DNA from: Arctopsyche grandis
Lineage: Eukaryota; Arthropoda; Insecta; Trichoptera; Hydropsychidae
Assembly: GCF_051622035.1 (NCBI RefSeq)
Contig: NC_135356.1
Span: forward strand, 14,060,079-14,124,078
Direction: 5' to 3'
Length of the DNA stretch: 64,000 nt
Of the stretch, positions 10,108-24,164 are shown one piece after another (the stretch's first letter is position 1; the number at the start of each line of letters is the position of its first letter). Position numbers and translations under genes: made by a program. The notes beneath the pieces are model-generated. The model did not search any database, was not told the origin of the DNA, and worked only from the letters and a program-made list of their open reading frames with translations.

Positions 10108-10497
10108 AAATTTTTTTTTTTTCATTTTTTTCATTTTTTTCATATTTTTCATATTTTTCATATTTTTCATATTTTTCATATTTTTCAGTTTTTTCATATT
10201 TTTCAGTTTTTTTCAGGTTTTTTCAGTTTTTTTAATTTTTTTCATAATTTTCATTTTTTTCATAATTTTCATTTTTTCAGTTTTTTAATTTTTTTAATTT
10301 TTTCAGTTTTTTCATTTTTTCAGTTTTTTCATTTTTTTCATTTTTTCAGTTTTTTCATTTTTTTCATTTTTTCAGTTTTTTAATTTTTTTCATTTTTTCA
10401 GTTTTTTTAATTTTTTTCATTTTTTCAGTTTTTTCATTTTTTTCATTTTTTCAGTTTTTTCATTTTTTTCATTTTTTCAGTTTTTTCATTTTTTTCA
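10108..10497. repeat. T-rich TTTTTTCA/TTTTTTCAG tract
   Basis: Nearly 390 bp of T-runs interrupted by CA, CAG or AA, giving a low-complexity, almost pure pyrimidine strand. It ends abruptly at 10498, where the GC-rich minisatellite begins. Long Phe-rich frames here are not genes. Confidence 0.9.
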
Positions 10498-11110
10498 TTG
10501 CCGGGGGCGCTGGCGGCGCCGAAGGCGTCAGCGGCGCTGGGGGCGAAGCCCCCGGGGTGCCGAAGGCATCGGGGCGCTGGGTGCGCCGGAGGCGTCGGCG
10601 GCGCTGGGGGCGAAGCCCCCGGGATGCCGAAGGCATCGGGGACGCTGGGGGCGAAGCCCCCGGGGTGCCGAAGGCATCGGGGGGGCTGGGGGTGACGGGA
10701 TGCCGAAGGCATCGGGGACGTTGGGGGTGAAGCCCCCGGGGTGCCGAAGGCATCGGGGGGGCTGGGGGCGCCGGAGGCGTCGGCGGCGCTGGGGGCGAAG
10801 CCCCCGGGGTGCCGAAGGCATCGGGGGGGCTGGGGGCGACGGGATGCCGAAGGCATCGGGGACGTTGGGGGTGAAGCCCCCGGGGTGCCGAAGGCATCGG
10901 GGGGGCTGGGGGCGCCGGAGGCGTCGGCGGCGCTGGGGGCGAAGCCCCCGGGGTGCCGAAGGCATCGGGGGGGCTGGGGGCGCCGGAGGCGTCGGCGGCG
11001 CTGGGGGCGAAGCCCCCGGGGTGCCGAAGGCATCGGGGGTGCTGGGGGCGTCGGCGGCGCTGGGGCCGAAGGCCCCGGAGCGACGGAGGCATCGGGGGCA
11101 AAGGCGGCAG
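10498..11110. repeat. GC-rich minisatellite made of mini-hairpin modules
   Basis: About 610 bp of roughly 70-120-bp higher-order units in otherwise AT-rich DNA. Modules recur: GGGGGCGAAGCCCCC, GATGCCGAAGGCATC and GGCGCCGGAGGCGTC. Each is a short perfect or near-perfect palindrome closed by a three-base GAA or GGA loop. The first contains GCGAAGC, known as an unusually stable DNA mini-hairpin. Many GGGG runs could also form quadruplexes. All six frames are largely open because the units lack stop codons; none is judged a gene. Confidence 0.85.
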
Positions 11111-11246
11111 GAGGTCGGCGATGCACAAAACGTAGTTCGTAATTCGTAATCACTTCGTAATTCGTGCATCAATTTCTTTCCGAAACCAGTCGATTCAATA
11201 TCTTTAACTTTATTTTTATTCGAGTTTCAATTCCTTTTCGAAACCA

Positions 11247-11275
11247 CCCGTTGAAATCAACGGGCCCAACACTAG
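11247..11275 (+). mobile_element. Helitron-type 3' end
   Basis: A hairpin CCCGTTGAAATCAACGGG (8-bp stem) is followed seven bases later by CTAG, then T. Helitrons end in a short hairpin followed closely by CTRR and insert before T. The 5' end is not identified; the preceding 'ttcgtaattcgt' repeats may be part of it. Confidence 0.5.
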
Positions 11276-11284
11276 TATTACATA

Positions 11285-11445
11285 ATTATGGAAAAACGGA
11301 CAACGAAGTGGAAGGCTTCTATATGAAAGTTGGCTATACAATTGGAGCCCAATTTCCAAACCTGTGGAAGTTCTTGAAAGCCCTTCAAGTTCTCCAAGCC
11401 AAAACCGAGAAGTTAGTACAAGAACTAAACTCCGGAGTTATTCTC
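11285..11445 (+). pseudogene. Mutator-like transposase C-terminal fragment (opposite strand to 9675-9990)
   Basis: The plus frame reads TDNEVEGFYMKVGYTIGAQF, then PNLWKFLKALQ. This resembles the NNxxEGWH...HPxIWKFLxxLxxEQ segment near the C-terminus of MULE transposases. It would normally follow the piece at 9675-9990, but lies on the other strand beyond the minisatellite. The His of EGWH is replaced by Tyr-type residues, so it is decayed. Confidence 0.55.
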
Positions 11446-14440
<2,995 letters not shown>

Positions 14441-14454
14441 AAAAGTTTTTTTTT

Positions 14455-15436
14455 TAATTTTAATACGGTTGAGAACCCCTGTCATTTATACTAATTTAAT
14501 AACGCCCGCGATGTGTACAATAAAAAGTAAATTATTCATTTGAAATAAAGTAAATTTTGGAGACGGTTGATAAGCCCTGCCATATAAACTAATGCAATAT
14601 AATCTGCAGTTCATACGCTTAGAAAGTTTTTTTTTTCAATTTAAATTCGTAAATATTGGATACGGTTGAGAACCCCTGTCATTTATACTAATTTAATAAC
14701 GCCCGCGATGTGTACGATAAAAAGTAAATTATTCATTTGAAATAAAGTAAATTTTGGAGATGGTTGAGAAGCCCTGCCATATAAACTAATGCAATATAAT
14801 CTGCAGTTCATACGCTTAGAAAGTTTTTTTTTTCAATTTAAATACGTAAATATTGGATACGGTTGAGAACCCCTGTCATTTATACTAATTTAATAACGCC
14901 CGCGATGTGTACGATAAAAAGTAAATTATTCATTTGAAATAAAGTAAATTTTGGAGACGGTTGATAAGCCCTGCCATATAAACTAATGCAATATAATCTG
15001 CAGTTCATACGCTTAGAAAGTTTTTTTTTTCAATTTTAATACGTAAATATTGGATACGGTTGAGAACCCCTGTCATTTATACTAATTCAATGACATCTTA
15101 AAATGATATTCAATGAGTCACAATGACATTCGCTTAAAATGTAATTGTTCAATTTAAATAAGAATATGTTGGTACGGTTGAGAACACCTTTAATTTATAA
15201 TAATTTAATAACATCCGCGATCTATACGATAAAAAGTACCATATACATCGATAAATATAATACAATAAAAAGTTACTTTTGCCATTAAAATAGGATAATT
15301 TAGGATTTTTGAACATTTTGTCGCTTGAACATTTTTTCCTTTTACATTTTGTCGCGGGTACATTTTGTCAGTGCACTAATTTTCGGGTACATTTTGTCGT
15401 TGAACCTTTTGGACTTGCATCAATTGTCGTGTAACC
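14455..15436. repeat. Right long terminal inverted repeat of the 10.2-kb element
   Basis: Reverse-oriented counterpart of 5244-6178. Three to four nearly regular units contain GGATACGGTTGAGAACCCC and CCCGCGATGTGTACGATAA. The outermost part has 'cattttgtcgcgggta' repeats and ends in GTGTAACC. Its inner end is cut by the LINE tail. Confidence 0.8.
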
Positions 15437-15445
15437 GCCCTTTTC

Positions 15446-15898
15446 TGATGCGCGCTCTGCGTCAAAAGGTCCTCGGCTGCTCGACACCCGTTGAGGTTTA
15501 TCTGTAGGAAAGAAATCATGTTTGGGTCTTATTTACCTTCTCCGACTGAAGTTCTGGGCGACTGGTGCATTTCACCGCGATGTGTCCGAATCTGCGGCAT
15601 TTGATGCATCGTGTCTGGTGGGTCTGTTTAAATATTTGCGTCAGCTGTATCATTCGGCAGATTCACCGCTGCAAATTGCTTCTTTCCGTATCAGCTTTAC
15701 CCTTTGCCTGCGAGACTAAGTTTTTTAAATCTCACGCACGATCTTGTAAAAAAACTATTTTTTCTTAGCGTGATGTCCAGACACGCTCATTACTGTAAGA
15801 ATTTGCGACTTAACTGACCAAAAATAGGAATCTATATATATATATTAGATATTAATCTATCTCTTGATCCATCAATACGTCCAATACAATACAATGTC
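15446..15898 (-). pseudogene. R1-clade element 5' part: endonuclease N-terminus, ORF1 zinc-knuckle remnant, leader
   Basis: Minus strand: LQINLNGCRAAEDLL (15520-15446) is the start of an R1-type endonuclease and continues in the piece at 5234. Further upstream, 15655-15565 matches the ORF1 CCHC region seen intact at 20503-20410. The rest is leader shared with 20860-21047. Internal deletions and frameshifts are evident. Confidence 0.7.
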
Positions 15899-15906
15899 CT
15901 CTACAG

Positions 15907-16808
15907 CAGTGGTTTCCAAACTTTATGCTACTAAAAAAAAATTTTTTTTCCGCGCCTCCCTACCTTTTATTTTTTAATAGATATTTTAATAGATATTTAA
16001 ATTTTGAAAAGTACTGAAAGAAAATGCCAATGGAAGATCTACTACTAACCGTTGAATCATATCCAATGCTAGATAAAGAAAAACTTCAAACTGAATTAGA
16101 AGTGTTTTACTCAAGGAAAGAAATGCATAGTATTAACGATTTATTAATAATTTTAAAACTTATTTTTGCAATCAATTTATGCAAAGTTGGTGTGGAAATA
16201 GCAAATCTTATTCAAATTCTGCTTACAACTTCAACTACCTCTGAGCTAGAACGGTGTTTTTCATCAATAAATAGAATAAAGACATACATATACGAGTATA
16301 AGAAACACAATGGTTCAGGAAAGATTGACGGCTTTGGCTATGCTGTCAATTGAAAAAAAATGATTATGAACAGTAAAAAATTTAACGAAAAGGTGATACA
16401 TCTTTTTTCAAAGAAAAAAGACAGAAGAATCAATTTTTAAATGAAATAAAATACATACAATGTTTAATTGTGATAATTTTGATGTTAATAGTAAAATATA
16501 ATCCAAATAAACATTTTTTTTATTTTTAATCAACCGCAGCACCCCCAGATATCTTATCCACGAGCCGCCACTGTTTAAACCGCTCAATTTTCCAAAAATT
16601 TCAACCAAATAGGCAAGTTCATGTCTCTTCATGTTGGTTTTCTTCGAGAAAGGTTGCTAATTAAATGTGTATATAAAAATGAAAGAAAAATACAAATAAA
16701 CATTCATGCATTGAATTTTTACTGTTAAGCTACGATATGAAGTCTTATTTATTTGTAGATATTATGGTATGAAAATTATTTTTTTATTAAAAAGTTTGGA
16801 AACCGCTG
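15907..16808. mobile_element. 902-bp hAT-family element (family A ends) with target duplication
   Basis: Ends are CAGTGGTTTCCAAACTTT and AAAGTTTGGAAACCGCTG, near-perfect terminal inverted repeats. The 8-bp CTCTACAG is repeated on both sides (15899-15906, 16809-16816), as expected for hAT transposition. The interior is largely a piece of another hAT family (TIR CAGTGGCGGCTCG at 16573, minus-facing). The target is the R1 leader. Confidence 0.85.
16024..16353 (+). pseudogene. hAT transposase C-terminal dimerisation domain fragment (family B)
   Basis: A 109-residue frame with LDKEKLQTELEVFYSR, then LLTTSTTSELERCFSSINRI and KTYIYE. This is the hAT C-terminal dimerisation region (TxxSExxFSxxxxIKTxxR pattern). 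It has no catalytic region. It is the same sequence as the minus-strand fragments at 21823-21449, so this copy lies inverted within its surroundings. Confidence 0.8.
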
Positions 16809-16816
16809 CTCTACAG

Positions 16817-17600
16817 CGTATCGATTGATATATGAGCTGAAGCATTAGTTATTGTATCAATCTGGCGAGAGTATTCACACGGATACGGCGAGACACTTAC
16901 ACTTCCATATGTACGCCGCCCGATGTCTAGTCAGCGGAGCCTGAGGGGGCGTGTATTGTTCAAAGGTTGTAAATGCATTGTTAAGAGGGCTGTTCACCCG
17001 AAACCTTAATTTTGTTACCGTTCCTTTCTTCGATATATATATTGAGTGTATGTATATATTGAGTGAATGCGACAATATATATATCAATATATATATTGAG
17101 TGAATGCGACAGTTGCGCTTCGACCAGATAAAACGTGTTTTAAATTGACAAAATCGAGGTTTCGTATTCTACTATTTTCTCCTCCAAAACTGGACCAATT
17201 TTTAAAAAAATTTCATCATCGGTATGAGACAGATATTTTCTGTGCATCTATCGCCGTACTTTTTTTTAAATCGACCGTTAAATAACCACGCTAGACTCTT
17301 TTCGTGGGTGTAAAAAAGAGGCGATTTTATAGATGTTTGGCGGCTCCTAGCTCCTATAAAAAATAATTAATCAAAAAAATAAAACGATAGATGCACCCCA
17401 ATGGTGGATATCCATAGCAAATCAAAAAATAATTTCTCTAGTGCCATAATTGAGGTAAGGAGAAGTATAGTACGTTTGTATGGACAAGGCGCTGCTGTCC
17501 AACCCTCTTAAAGGTTTGCCGAACAATGGATAGCACTGTGACTATCCTACCTCTACCGATGTCACACCAATGCACAGGGCTTCTCAAATCGTATATATGT
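16817..17600. other. AT-rich spacer without recognised genes
   Basis: Holds a 'tatatattgagtgaatgcgaca' direct repeat near 17035-17110 and fragments (16940-16990, 17500-17520) similar to the small inverted-repeat element at 40797-40915. No coding feature is supported. Confidence 0.5.
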
Positions 17601-18284
17601 ATATATGTACATAAATACATACACGTCCACGTGCTATGAGACCATTTTCGAACGCACATACATACATTGTATGTACACCGGCTGAGAGCATTTTTGATAT
17701 CAATTGAGCGCAAATGTAGGGAAACGCACAAAAGACAAAAGTTCTACTTCCGGTTCTCGGATTTTGTTCATTTTTTTTATTACTAAAAATCACTATATAC
17801 ATACATATATTACAGATTAAATATCAAGAAGATAAAAATATTTTTAAAGGTAAAAAAAAAATAATAAATTATTTTAAAAAAAAAAGTTGCTACTTCCTGT
17901 TTACGAATTCTGCCAAAACCTTAACAGCTCTAAGTTAGTACATAAAGAATATAAATATATGTAAATTTATTAATAGGGAAGACTTTGACGTTGAGCCAAT
18001 TTTGTGACAACTGCTTTATAGGTTTGTATGGGTTTTTGGTTTAATTTTAGAAACTATTTTATTCATGTGCTATTTTATTGAGCAATTTCAAATATTAATC
18101 AATTTCGGTAAGTATAATTTACCGAAGGGTTTGACATGACTGATGAATTTTAGTAATTTAGATATATATAAGAAAAATGATTTTGATAATAAATGATTTT
18201 GATCTTTTTTAAATTTTTCAATTGCAGTTTCAAAAATAAAATAACGTTAAACGGAATTCTTATTGTTTTATTTTTTTGGTTTTG

Positions 18285-18795
18285 GCTATTTGCAGATACT
18301 ATATTTGCAAATTATTGGCTATTTGCAGGTACTATATCTGCGAATTATTGACTTTTTGCAGGTGCTTTATCTGCGACAGGCGAAAAGTCTTCTGCACATG
18401 CGCGTGAACTGTCACTGTCAGCGTGTTTAATGTTAAAATTTTGTTTTAAACCTCTTAAAATTTAGTTCGAACTCGTAAAGTGACGTAGAGTAAAAAATAT
18501 AATCCAAACTAGTTAATATTATTAATTGTTAGAAAATTATTATCATATACAATGTATAAAACCTACATAATAGTACAAGCCGCGAACTAGTTAAATGATA
18601 TAAATCTATTATAATAACGTGCGAAATTTATTTGCCTCGTGTATAATGAACGATTGATTAAACAAGTCAAGCATACATTAAATGCAAGAAATTATAATCG
18701 GATTATAAGTTCACGCGCATGCGCAGAAGGCTTTGCGCCTGTCGTAGTTATAGTATGTGCCTGCAAATAGCCAATAATTCGCAGATACAGTAACA
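18285..18795. mobile_element. MITE-like element with 75-80-bp inverted repeats
   Basis: 18334-18410 and the reverse complement of 18709-18791 share TATCTGCGAATTATTG, TTTGCAGG, CGACAGGCG and GCATGCGCGTGAACT. The left side carries three tandem 32-bp units with GGCTATTTGCAGGTACTA. No coding sequence. A second copy lies at about 46190-46705 within the duplication. Confidence 0.65.
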
Positions 18796-18969
18796 AGATC
18801 TTTCGATTTTCGATCTCTGCCTTCCGATATTTGCGTTTTCGGGCGTTTCACTTTCGGTCCCGTGAGGTAGACCCGTAACACAAACTATAACAGTAAAACT
18901 TCAGTTGTCGGTAAATCTTATTTACCAACTTATTTCTTTATCTATGTACGTAGTAACAATAGATGAAGT

Positions 18970-20880
18970 TTAGTGGCGTAGCTACCCGCAGACTCCACAA
19001 TGCGGGGGGGGCGCCGCAAAGTGGCGTGCCTTTTTCACAGATTTTTAAATTTGTTATGTAATTTCTTTGTAATAATTTTTCCCTCCGCCTCTGCCAGCAC
19101 CTCATCAGCTTTTGCCGTATCTCCTTCCGCCTGCGTGTCGCTACTTCTCGGGATTCCGATGCATTGCCTCTCGAGCCGTCGAAGAGTTGCTTCCTCTCCT
19201 TCGCGAGCAGATCGATTGGGATGATTCCTGCAACTACCAGAACAGCGTTCTCGGAGACAGTCGAGTACGCCGTGGCTACTCTGAGTGCGCTCCCCGCTGT
19301 ACTGAGGCATACTTTTTCCTCGTCCTTTCTATTTCCATGAAATCCGCCCAGATCGGTGCTGCGTAGAGAAGCGTCGAATGGACAACGCTGTTCAGCAGCT
19401 TCCTTCTCTTTGATTTCGGCCCTCCGAGGTTTGGCATCAGTCGTTCCAGCACCGCTGTTACTGTTGCAGCTTTTTCGACCACCCTTGTCGCGTGCTCCCG
19501 GAAATTGAGTTTTTTGTCCAGATGGACTCCCAAATATTTCAGGGAATTCTGGAACAGTACCGGCTCTTCTCCTATGTTGATAGTCGGCGGCGTCAGCTTT
19601 CGCCGGCGGGTGAAAAAGATCGCTTTCGTCTTGCAAACGACAGTCCCGCTCCTTCTATCCAATTGGATACCCTTCTGAGTGCCTCGTTAGTGTGCAGCTC
19701 CAGCCACTCGGGTTTCCTTGCCGACACCAGGATTCCGATGTCGTCCACGAATCCCACCACGAAGGCTCCTTCTGGCAGCTCGATTCGGAACACTCCATCG
19801 TACATGACGTTCCACAGGGTCGGTCCGAGAACCGAGCCCTGGGGGACGCCTGCCGTCACTTGGTACGTCCCTTTCTCGCGTCCGCCCCCGTGGTGTATTC
19901 TAGAATCCGGTCGCTGAAATAGCTTTGTACGATCCTCAGCAGGTAGTCTGGAATTCTGCCGTTCGCCTTCAATGCCTTCATCACTTTCTCCCATTTTTCC
20001 GTATTAAATGTGTTCTTCACGTCCAGTTTTATCAGCGCGACGTGGCTACTGGCTTTTAGGGGTCCCGCCCAGGCCTCTCGCAACGTCCTCACTACCGTTC
20101 CAATAGCATTCATTGATCGTTGATCTGCCTCTTCGGAAGCCAAACTGTTGCGGGGACAGTCCTTATCCTTTGTAGAAGGAGTTTCTCCAGTAGCTTTCCG
20201 AGACCGTTGAGCATGCACAAGGGTCTGTAGGAGGACGGGTCGTCGGGCGGCTTGCCGATCTTTGGGAGGAGAACTAGGCGCTGCCACTTCCATATCTCGT
20301 GGAATTTTCCAGTCTTCAGGCTTCCATTGAACAGACGGAGTAGTATGGCGGGAGCGCATTCTTCGACCGCGAGTATGGCTTCGTTTGGAGCACTCTCGGC
20401 TCCGGTCCTCCGAGCTGGTGCATTTCACCGCGATGTGTCCGAATCTGCGGCATTTGATGCATCGTGTCTTGTGGGTCTGTCTAAATAATTGCGTCAGCTG
20501 CATCTTTCGGCAGATTCACCGCTGCAAATTGTGTTCCTCCGAAGGCTGGCCTCAGGAACACAATTTTAGCGTCTCTGGCTAATTGGGACGACACCGCCGC
20601 TAGTGACGCTTTCAGCTCGGCTTCGTTCGTAGCCTCGTCAATGTCCTTGATTTCGATGTCAGTTGTCGGGACGAGTTTCTTTACTGACGCCCCCTTCCCG
20701 AGAGCCGTGGTTATGGCTCCCACAAGACTATCTGTCTGCAATGTGCCTCTCTTCATTTGCAGAATCACGTCTTCATTTTTCGTGCTACGGATCGCTGTTA
20801 CATGTTCTTGTCCTGTTCGGGCTTCTTTCCGTATCAGCCTAACCCTTTGCCTGCGAGACTAAGTTTTTTAAATCTCACCT
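18970..20880 (-). pseudogene. R1-clade retrotransposon, internally deleted (ORF1 zinc knuckle fused to reverse transcriptase)
   Basis: Minus-strand order: an ORF1 piece at 20768-20481 (GRG-type alpha/beta region), a zinc knuckle CIKCRRFGHIAVKC near 20455, then a jump directly into reverse transcriptase. The endonuclease is deleted. RT motifs include LIKLDVKNTFN, VTAGVPQGSVLGPTLWN and FVVGFVDDIGIL, the last a degenerate FADD. Then come RTKAIFFTRRRK and the R1-type C-terminal stretch AYSTVSENAVLVVAGIIPID. Frameshifts separate the parts. The 3' end near 18970 abuts AGTGGCGTAGCTACCC, which resembles yet another hAT end. The duplicated copy is 46883-48500. Confidence 0.8.
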
Positions 20881-21055
20881 TCCTTGCGGCACGATATTGT
20901 AAAAAACTATTTTTTCTTAGCGTGATGTCCAGACACGCTAATTACTGTGAGAATTTGCGACTTAACTGTCCAAAAAATAGGAATCTATATAAATAAGATA
21001 TTAATCTATCTCTTGATCCATCAATACGTCCAATACAATACAATGTCCTCTACAG

Positions 21056-22218
21056 CAGCGGTTTCCAAACTTTATGCTACTAAAAAAAAATTTTTTTCCG
21101 CGCCTCCCTACCTTTTATTTTTTAATAGATATAATAATATAGACACGTTTTAAATAATAAACCTTTATTTAAAAAAAAATACTGAACACTAGAATAGACA
21201 GAATAATAAAAAGGTTTTGCTATAACATAAATTTATACGAACACTGTATATTTATTTTTATATTAAATTCAGTGGCGGCTCGTGGATAAGATATCTGGGG
21301 GTGCTGCGGTTGATTAAAAATAAAAAAAATGTTTATTTGGATTATATTTTACTATTAACATAATAAAATTGATTCTTCTGTCTTTTTTCTTTGAAAAAAG
21401 ATGTATCACCTTTTCGTTAAATTTTTTACTGTTCATAATCATTTCTTTTCAATTGACAGCATAGACAAAGCCGTCAATCTTTCCTGAACCATTGTGTTTC
21501 TTATACTCGTATATGTATGTCTTTATTCTATTTATTGATGAAAAACACCGTTCTAGCTCAGAGGTAGTTGAAGTTGTAAGCAGAATTTGAATAAGATTTG
21601 CTATTTCCACACCAACTTTGCATAAATTGATTGCAAAAATAAGTTTTAAAATTATTAATAAATCGTTAATACTATGCATTTCTTTCCTTGAGTAAAACAC
21701 TTCTAATTCAGTTTGAAGTTTTTCTTTATCTAGCATTGGATATGATTCAACGGTTAGTAGTAGATCTTCCATTGGCATTTTCTTACAGTACTTTTCAAAA
21801 TTTTCTTTATTAAATAATATCACAGCTTTTCATTCATTAGAAAAAGCATATCTTGCTTTTATATCCTTAATAATAACAACGCACATATTTTTGGATTCTA
21901 TAATATGTGCGATAATATATGCATCACATATTTTTGGTTTCAATTCGCTATAAGAATCTCGTATTTGTATAATGACATTAGTAAAACTTTTTAAGTTTTC
22001 TTTAATTGAAAATGCATCGATATTACTAGATTTCATTTGGTTATAAATAATTTCTACATGCGGCATTAACTTGTGAAAAAGTTCTGACTAAAATAAAAAA
22101 TTGTATTCAGTAAATTGGTAGAATCTGTTATTGTTTTATCAGTATTTTCGGAAGAATATTTAACTTCTTGAAAACATTGGCTCAGCTTCTCTTGATTTTT
22201 ATACCATCTTAAATACTT
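21056..22218 (-). pseudogene. Nested hAT remnants: family A end and family B transposase
   Basis: The R1 leader is interrupted at 21056 by CAGCGGTTTCCAAACTTT after CTCTACAG, the same insertion point as at 15907. At 21270 a second hAT end, CAGTGGCGGCTCGTGG, begins. Minus frames 21823-21449 (dimerisation domain), 22066-21830 and part of 22338-22066 (RHSKYLRWYKNQEKL) then give a decayed transposase. Homology stops at about 22218 with no second terminus. Confidence 0.7.
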
Positions 22219-22404
22219 AGAGTGACGTGTAAAAGGAAGTGTAGAAAGATAGAAAGTGTAAGAGGTGTAGAAAGAAAGACAAAAGGTGCAGAAATGAGGA
22301 AAAGTGAGGAGCGTGTCGAGCGCACACGAACGCAACAAAAAAATGTGTATAGCAGTGTTGGGAGTGCAGTACGGACCAGGCTTCTAGCTGCCCCCGCGCC
22401 CCTC

Positions 22405-22788
22405 CTTCGAAATTCGTAATTCGAAATTCATAACTCGTAATTCGAAATTCGTAATTTGAAATTCAAAATTCAAAATTCAAATTTACAATTTCATAATTCG
22501 AAATTCATAATTCGAAATTCGTAATTCGAAATTCGTAATTCAAAATTCGTAATTCGAAATTCGTTATTCGAAATTCAAAATTCAAATTTACAATTTCATA
22601 ATTTGAAATTCTTAATTCGAAATTCGAAATTCGAAATTCGAAATTCGAAAGTCGTAATTCGAAATTCTAAATTCAAAATTCAAAATTCAAAATTCAAATC
22701 TCCAATTTCAAATTTCGAAATTCAAAATTCAAAATTTAAATTTACAATTTCATAATTCGAAATTCGTAATTCGAAATTCAAAATTCAA
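22405..22788. repeat. AATTCGAA/AATTCAAA short-unit satellite
   Basis: About 380 bp of degenerate 8-10-bp units alternating GAAATTCGTAATTC and AAAATTCAAA, shorter in the duplicate (49644-49918). It ends at a hairpin with 14-bp arms on ATGGAACTAGTTTT (22789-22819). Confidence 0.85.
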
Positions 22789-22983
22789 ATGGAACTAGTT
22801 TTGCCAAAACTAGTTCCATCTTCTTCATTGTTGTTAAAATGTAATGCTCACAATATTAATTAAAAGACACAATCTACAATACTCAGCAATTAGGGATTTC
22901 CATCGAAAAATTCTGCTATGGTTATAAATTCAGAAATTCCGGTGTAAACCAGTCTTTATAAACATTGACACGAACCATGTTCA

Positions 22984-23145
22984 ATGCATTTTTTTTTCAA
23001 TGCTACCTGTACAGGGTTAGCGGGTAGTATTTATGTTTATTTTTACATACTCAAAATACAACGCCTATCGGCGTATTTCAAGCTCATGGACTTGTTGGCA
23101 AAACGCCGATCGGCGTTGGTCAGAATTCAAAGGGTTAAGCTAAAA
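22984..23145. mobile_element. Possible piggyBac-like terminus with CGCCGATCGGCG repeats
   Basis: 23020-23135 contains two palindromic CGCCKATCGGCG motifs and ends in CAAAGGGTTAA, similar to the CCCTTT...AAAGGG ends flanked by TTAA of the element at 32387-33344. The left end is not clear. Confidence 0.3.
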
Positions 23146-23751
23146 ACTTCGAATTCGTACATAAATCGAAGTGTATGTCCAATCGACTACGCTATTTTAT
23201 TTAGTATTTTTACTTGAATAGTTGAAAATTGTGGTCGACTTATTTGTATACTTCCATTAAACATGTATGATATTATAATTCTATGTACATATATGTAATT
23301 ACACAGACTTATTCATTGGGTAAAAAGCCCACACACCACTAGGTATATAATCATAACCCAATTTCATAAAAAAGAACATGATTATTTGAAAAAAAATACT
23401 ATAAAATGAAAATAATAAGATTACAAAAGCGGTACTTAATATTTCGTACTTACGAGAAAAGTATGAAGAGTGGTATCGACTTAAATAAAGATTTCTGTTA
23501 AAATGCATAATGCACAGATTACTATTCATTGAAACTCCAAGTATACAACAGATGTGCACACAGCTGATGCGGTTCGAACAATTACTACGAAAGACTTAAG
23601 GAGCAGAGATACAGAATCGTACGGCACGGCATGCCTAGAAAGACTCCGGCTATGAATGGTCGTGTCTTATGGAATTTAATTCGTACGATATTATTATTTG
23701 AACATTTCTTCAAATATGGGAATCATCGATAACGATAATACAAGAAAAACA

Positions 23752-24135
23752 TATCGCCGAAGAGCTATGTCTGGTCAGAGTTGCTATATGGATGTGAAAC
23801 GTGGACTCTGAAGACCAGGATGATCAGCGGCATCGAAGCGTTTGAGATGTGGGTCTACATGCGTATGCTGAAGATCCCATGGATCAAAAAAGTCTCAAAT
23901 TAAACTGTCCTCAGCATGATAGGGAGAGGCAAGGAACTTATATATGTCATCAAGTGGAGAAATATGGAGTACCGACACATGATACGGGATCCAAAATACG
24001 AATTTCTCCGTTTGATAACCATGGGAAAAATAGAATATAGGAAATGGATTGGCAGGAAGAAGTTGTCTTGGCTTCGAAACATGCGCATGAGGACCGATAT
24101 GAGCGCCGAAGAGCTATTTCGGATGCGGAATTAAT
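23752..24135 (+). pseudogene. LINE C-terminal fragment (plus strand)
   Basis: Broken plus frames give LLYGCETWTL, RMISGIEAFEMWVYMRMLK, IPWIKKVSN, then MIGRGKELIY, RKWIGRKKLSWLRNMRM and SAEELFR. These are the C-terminal region found after reverse transcriptase in many insect LINEs. An in-frame stop follows KKVSN, and the ends are ragged. Duplicate at 50883-51220. Confidence 0.65.
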
Positions 24136-24164
24136 CTTAGAAAGCAGAATGCATTTTTAGTGTA

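Noticed and set aside
9854..10383. Phe-rich frames over the T-rich tract
   Set aside because: Low-complexity TTTTTTCA repeats; no protein would be expected.
10443..11153. Long Pro/Ala/Arg- or Gly/Ala-rich frames of 60-236 codons on both strands
   Set aside because: They overlap in almost every frame across the GC-rich minisatellite, which simply lacks stop codons; no start context or domain.
18938..19636. A 232-codon minus-strand gene
   Set aside because: Its parts match R1-clade RT C-terminal sequence only in segments; it is a frameshifted retrotransposon remnant.
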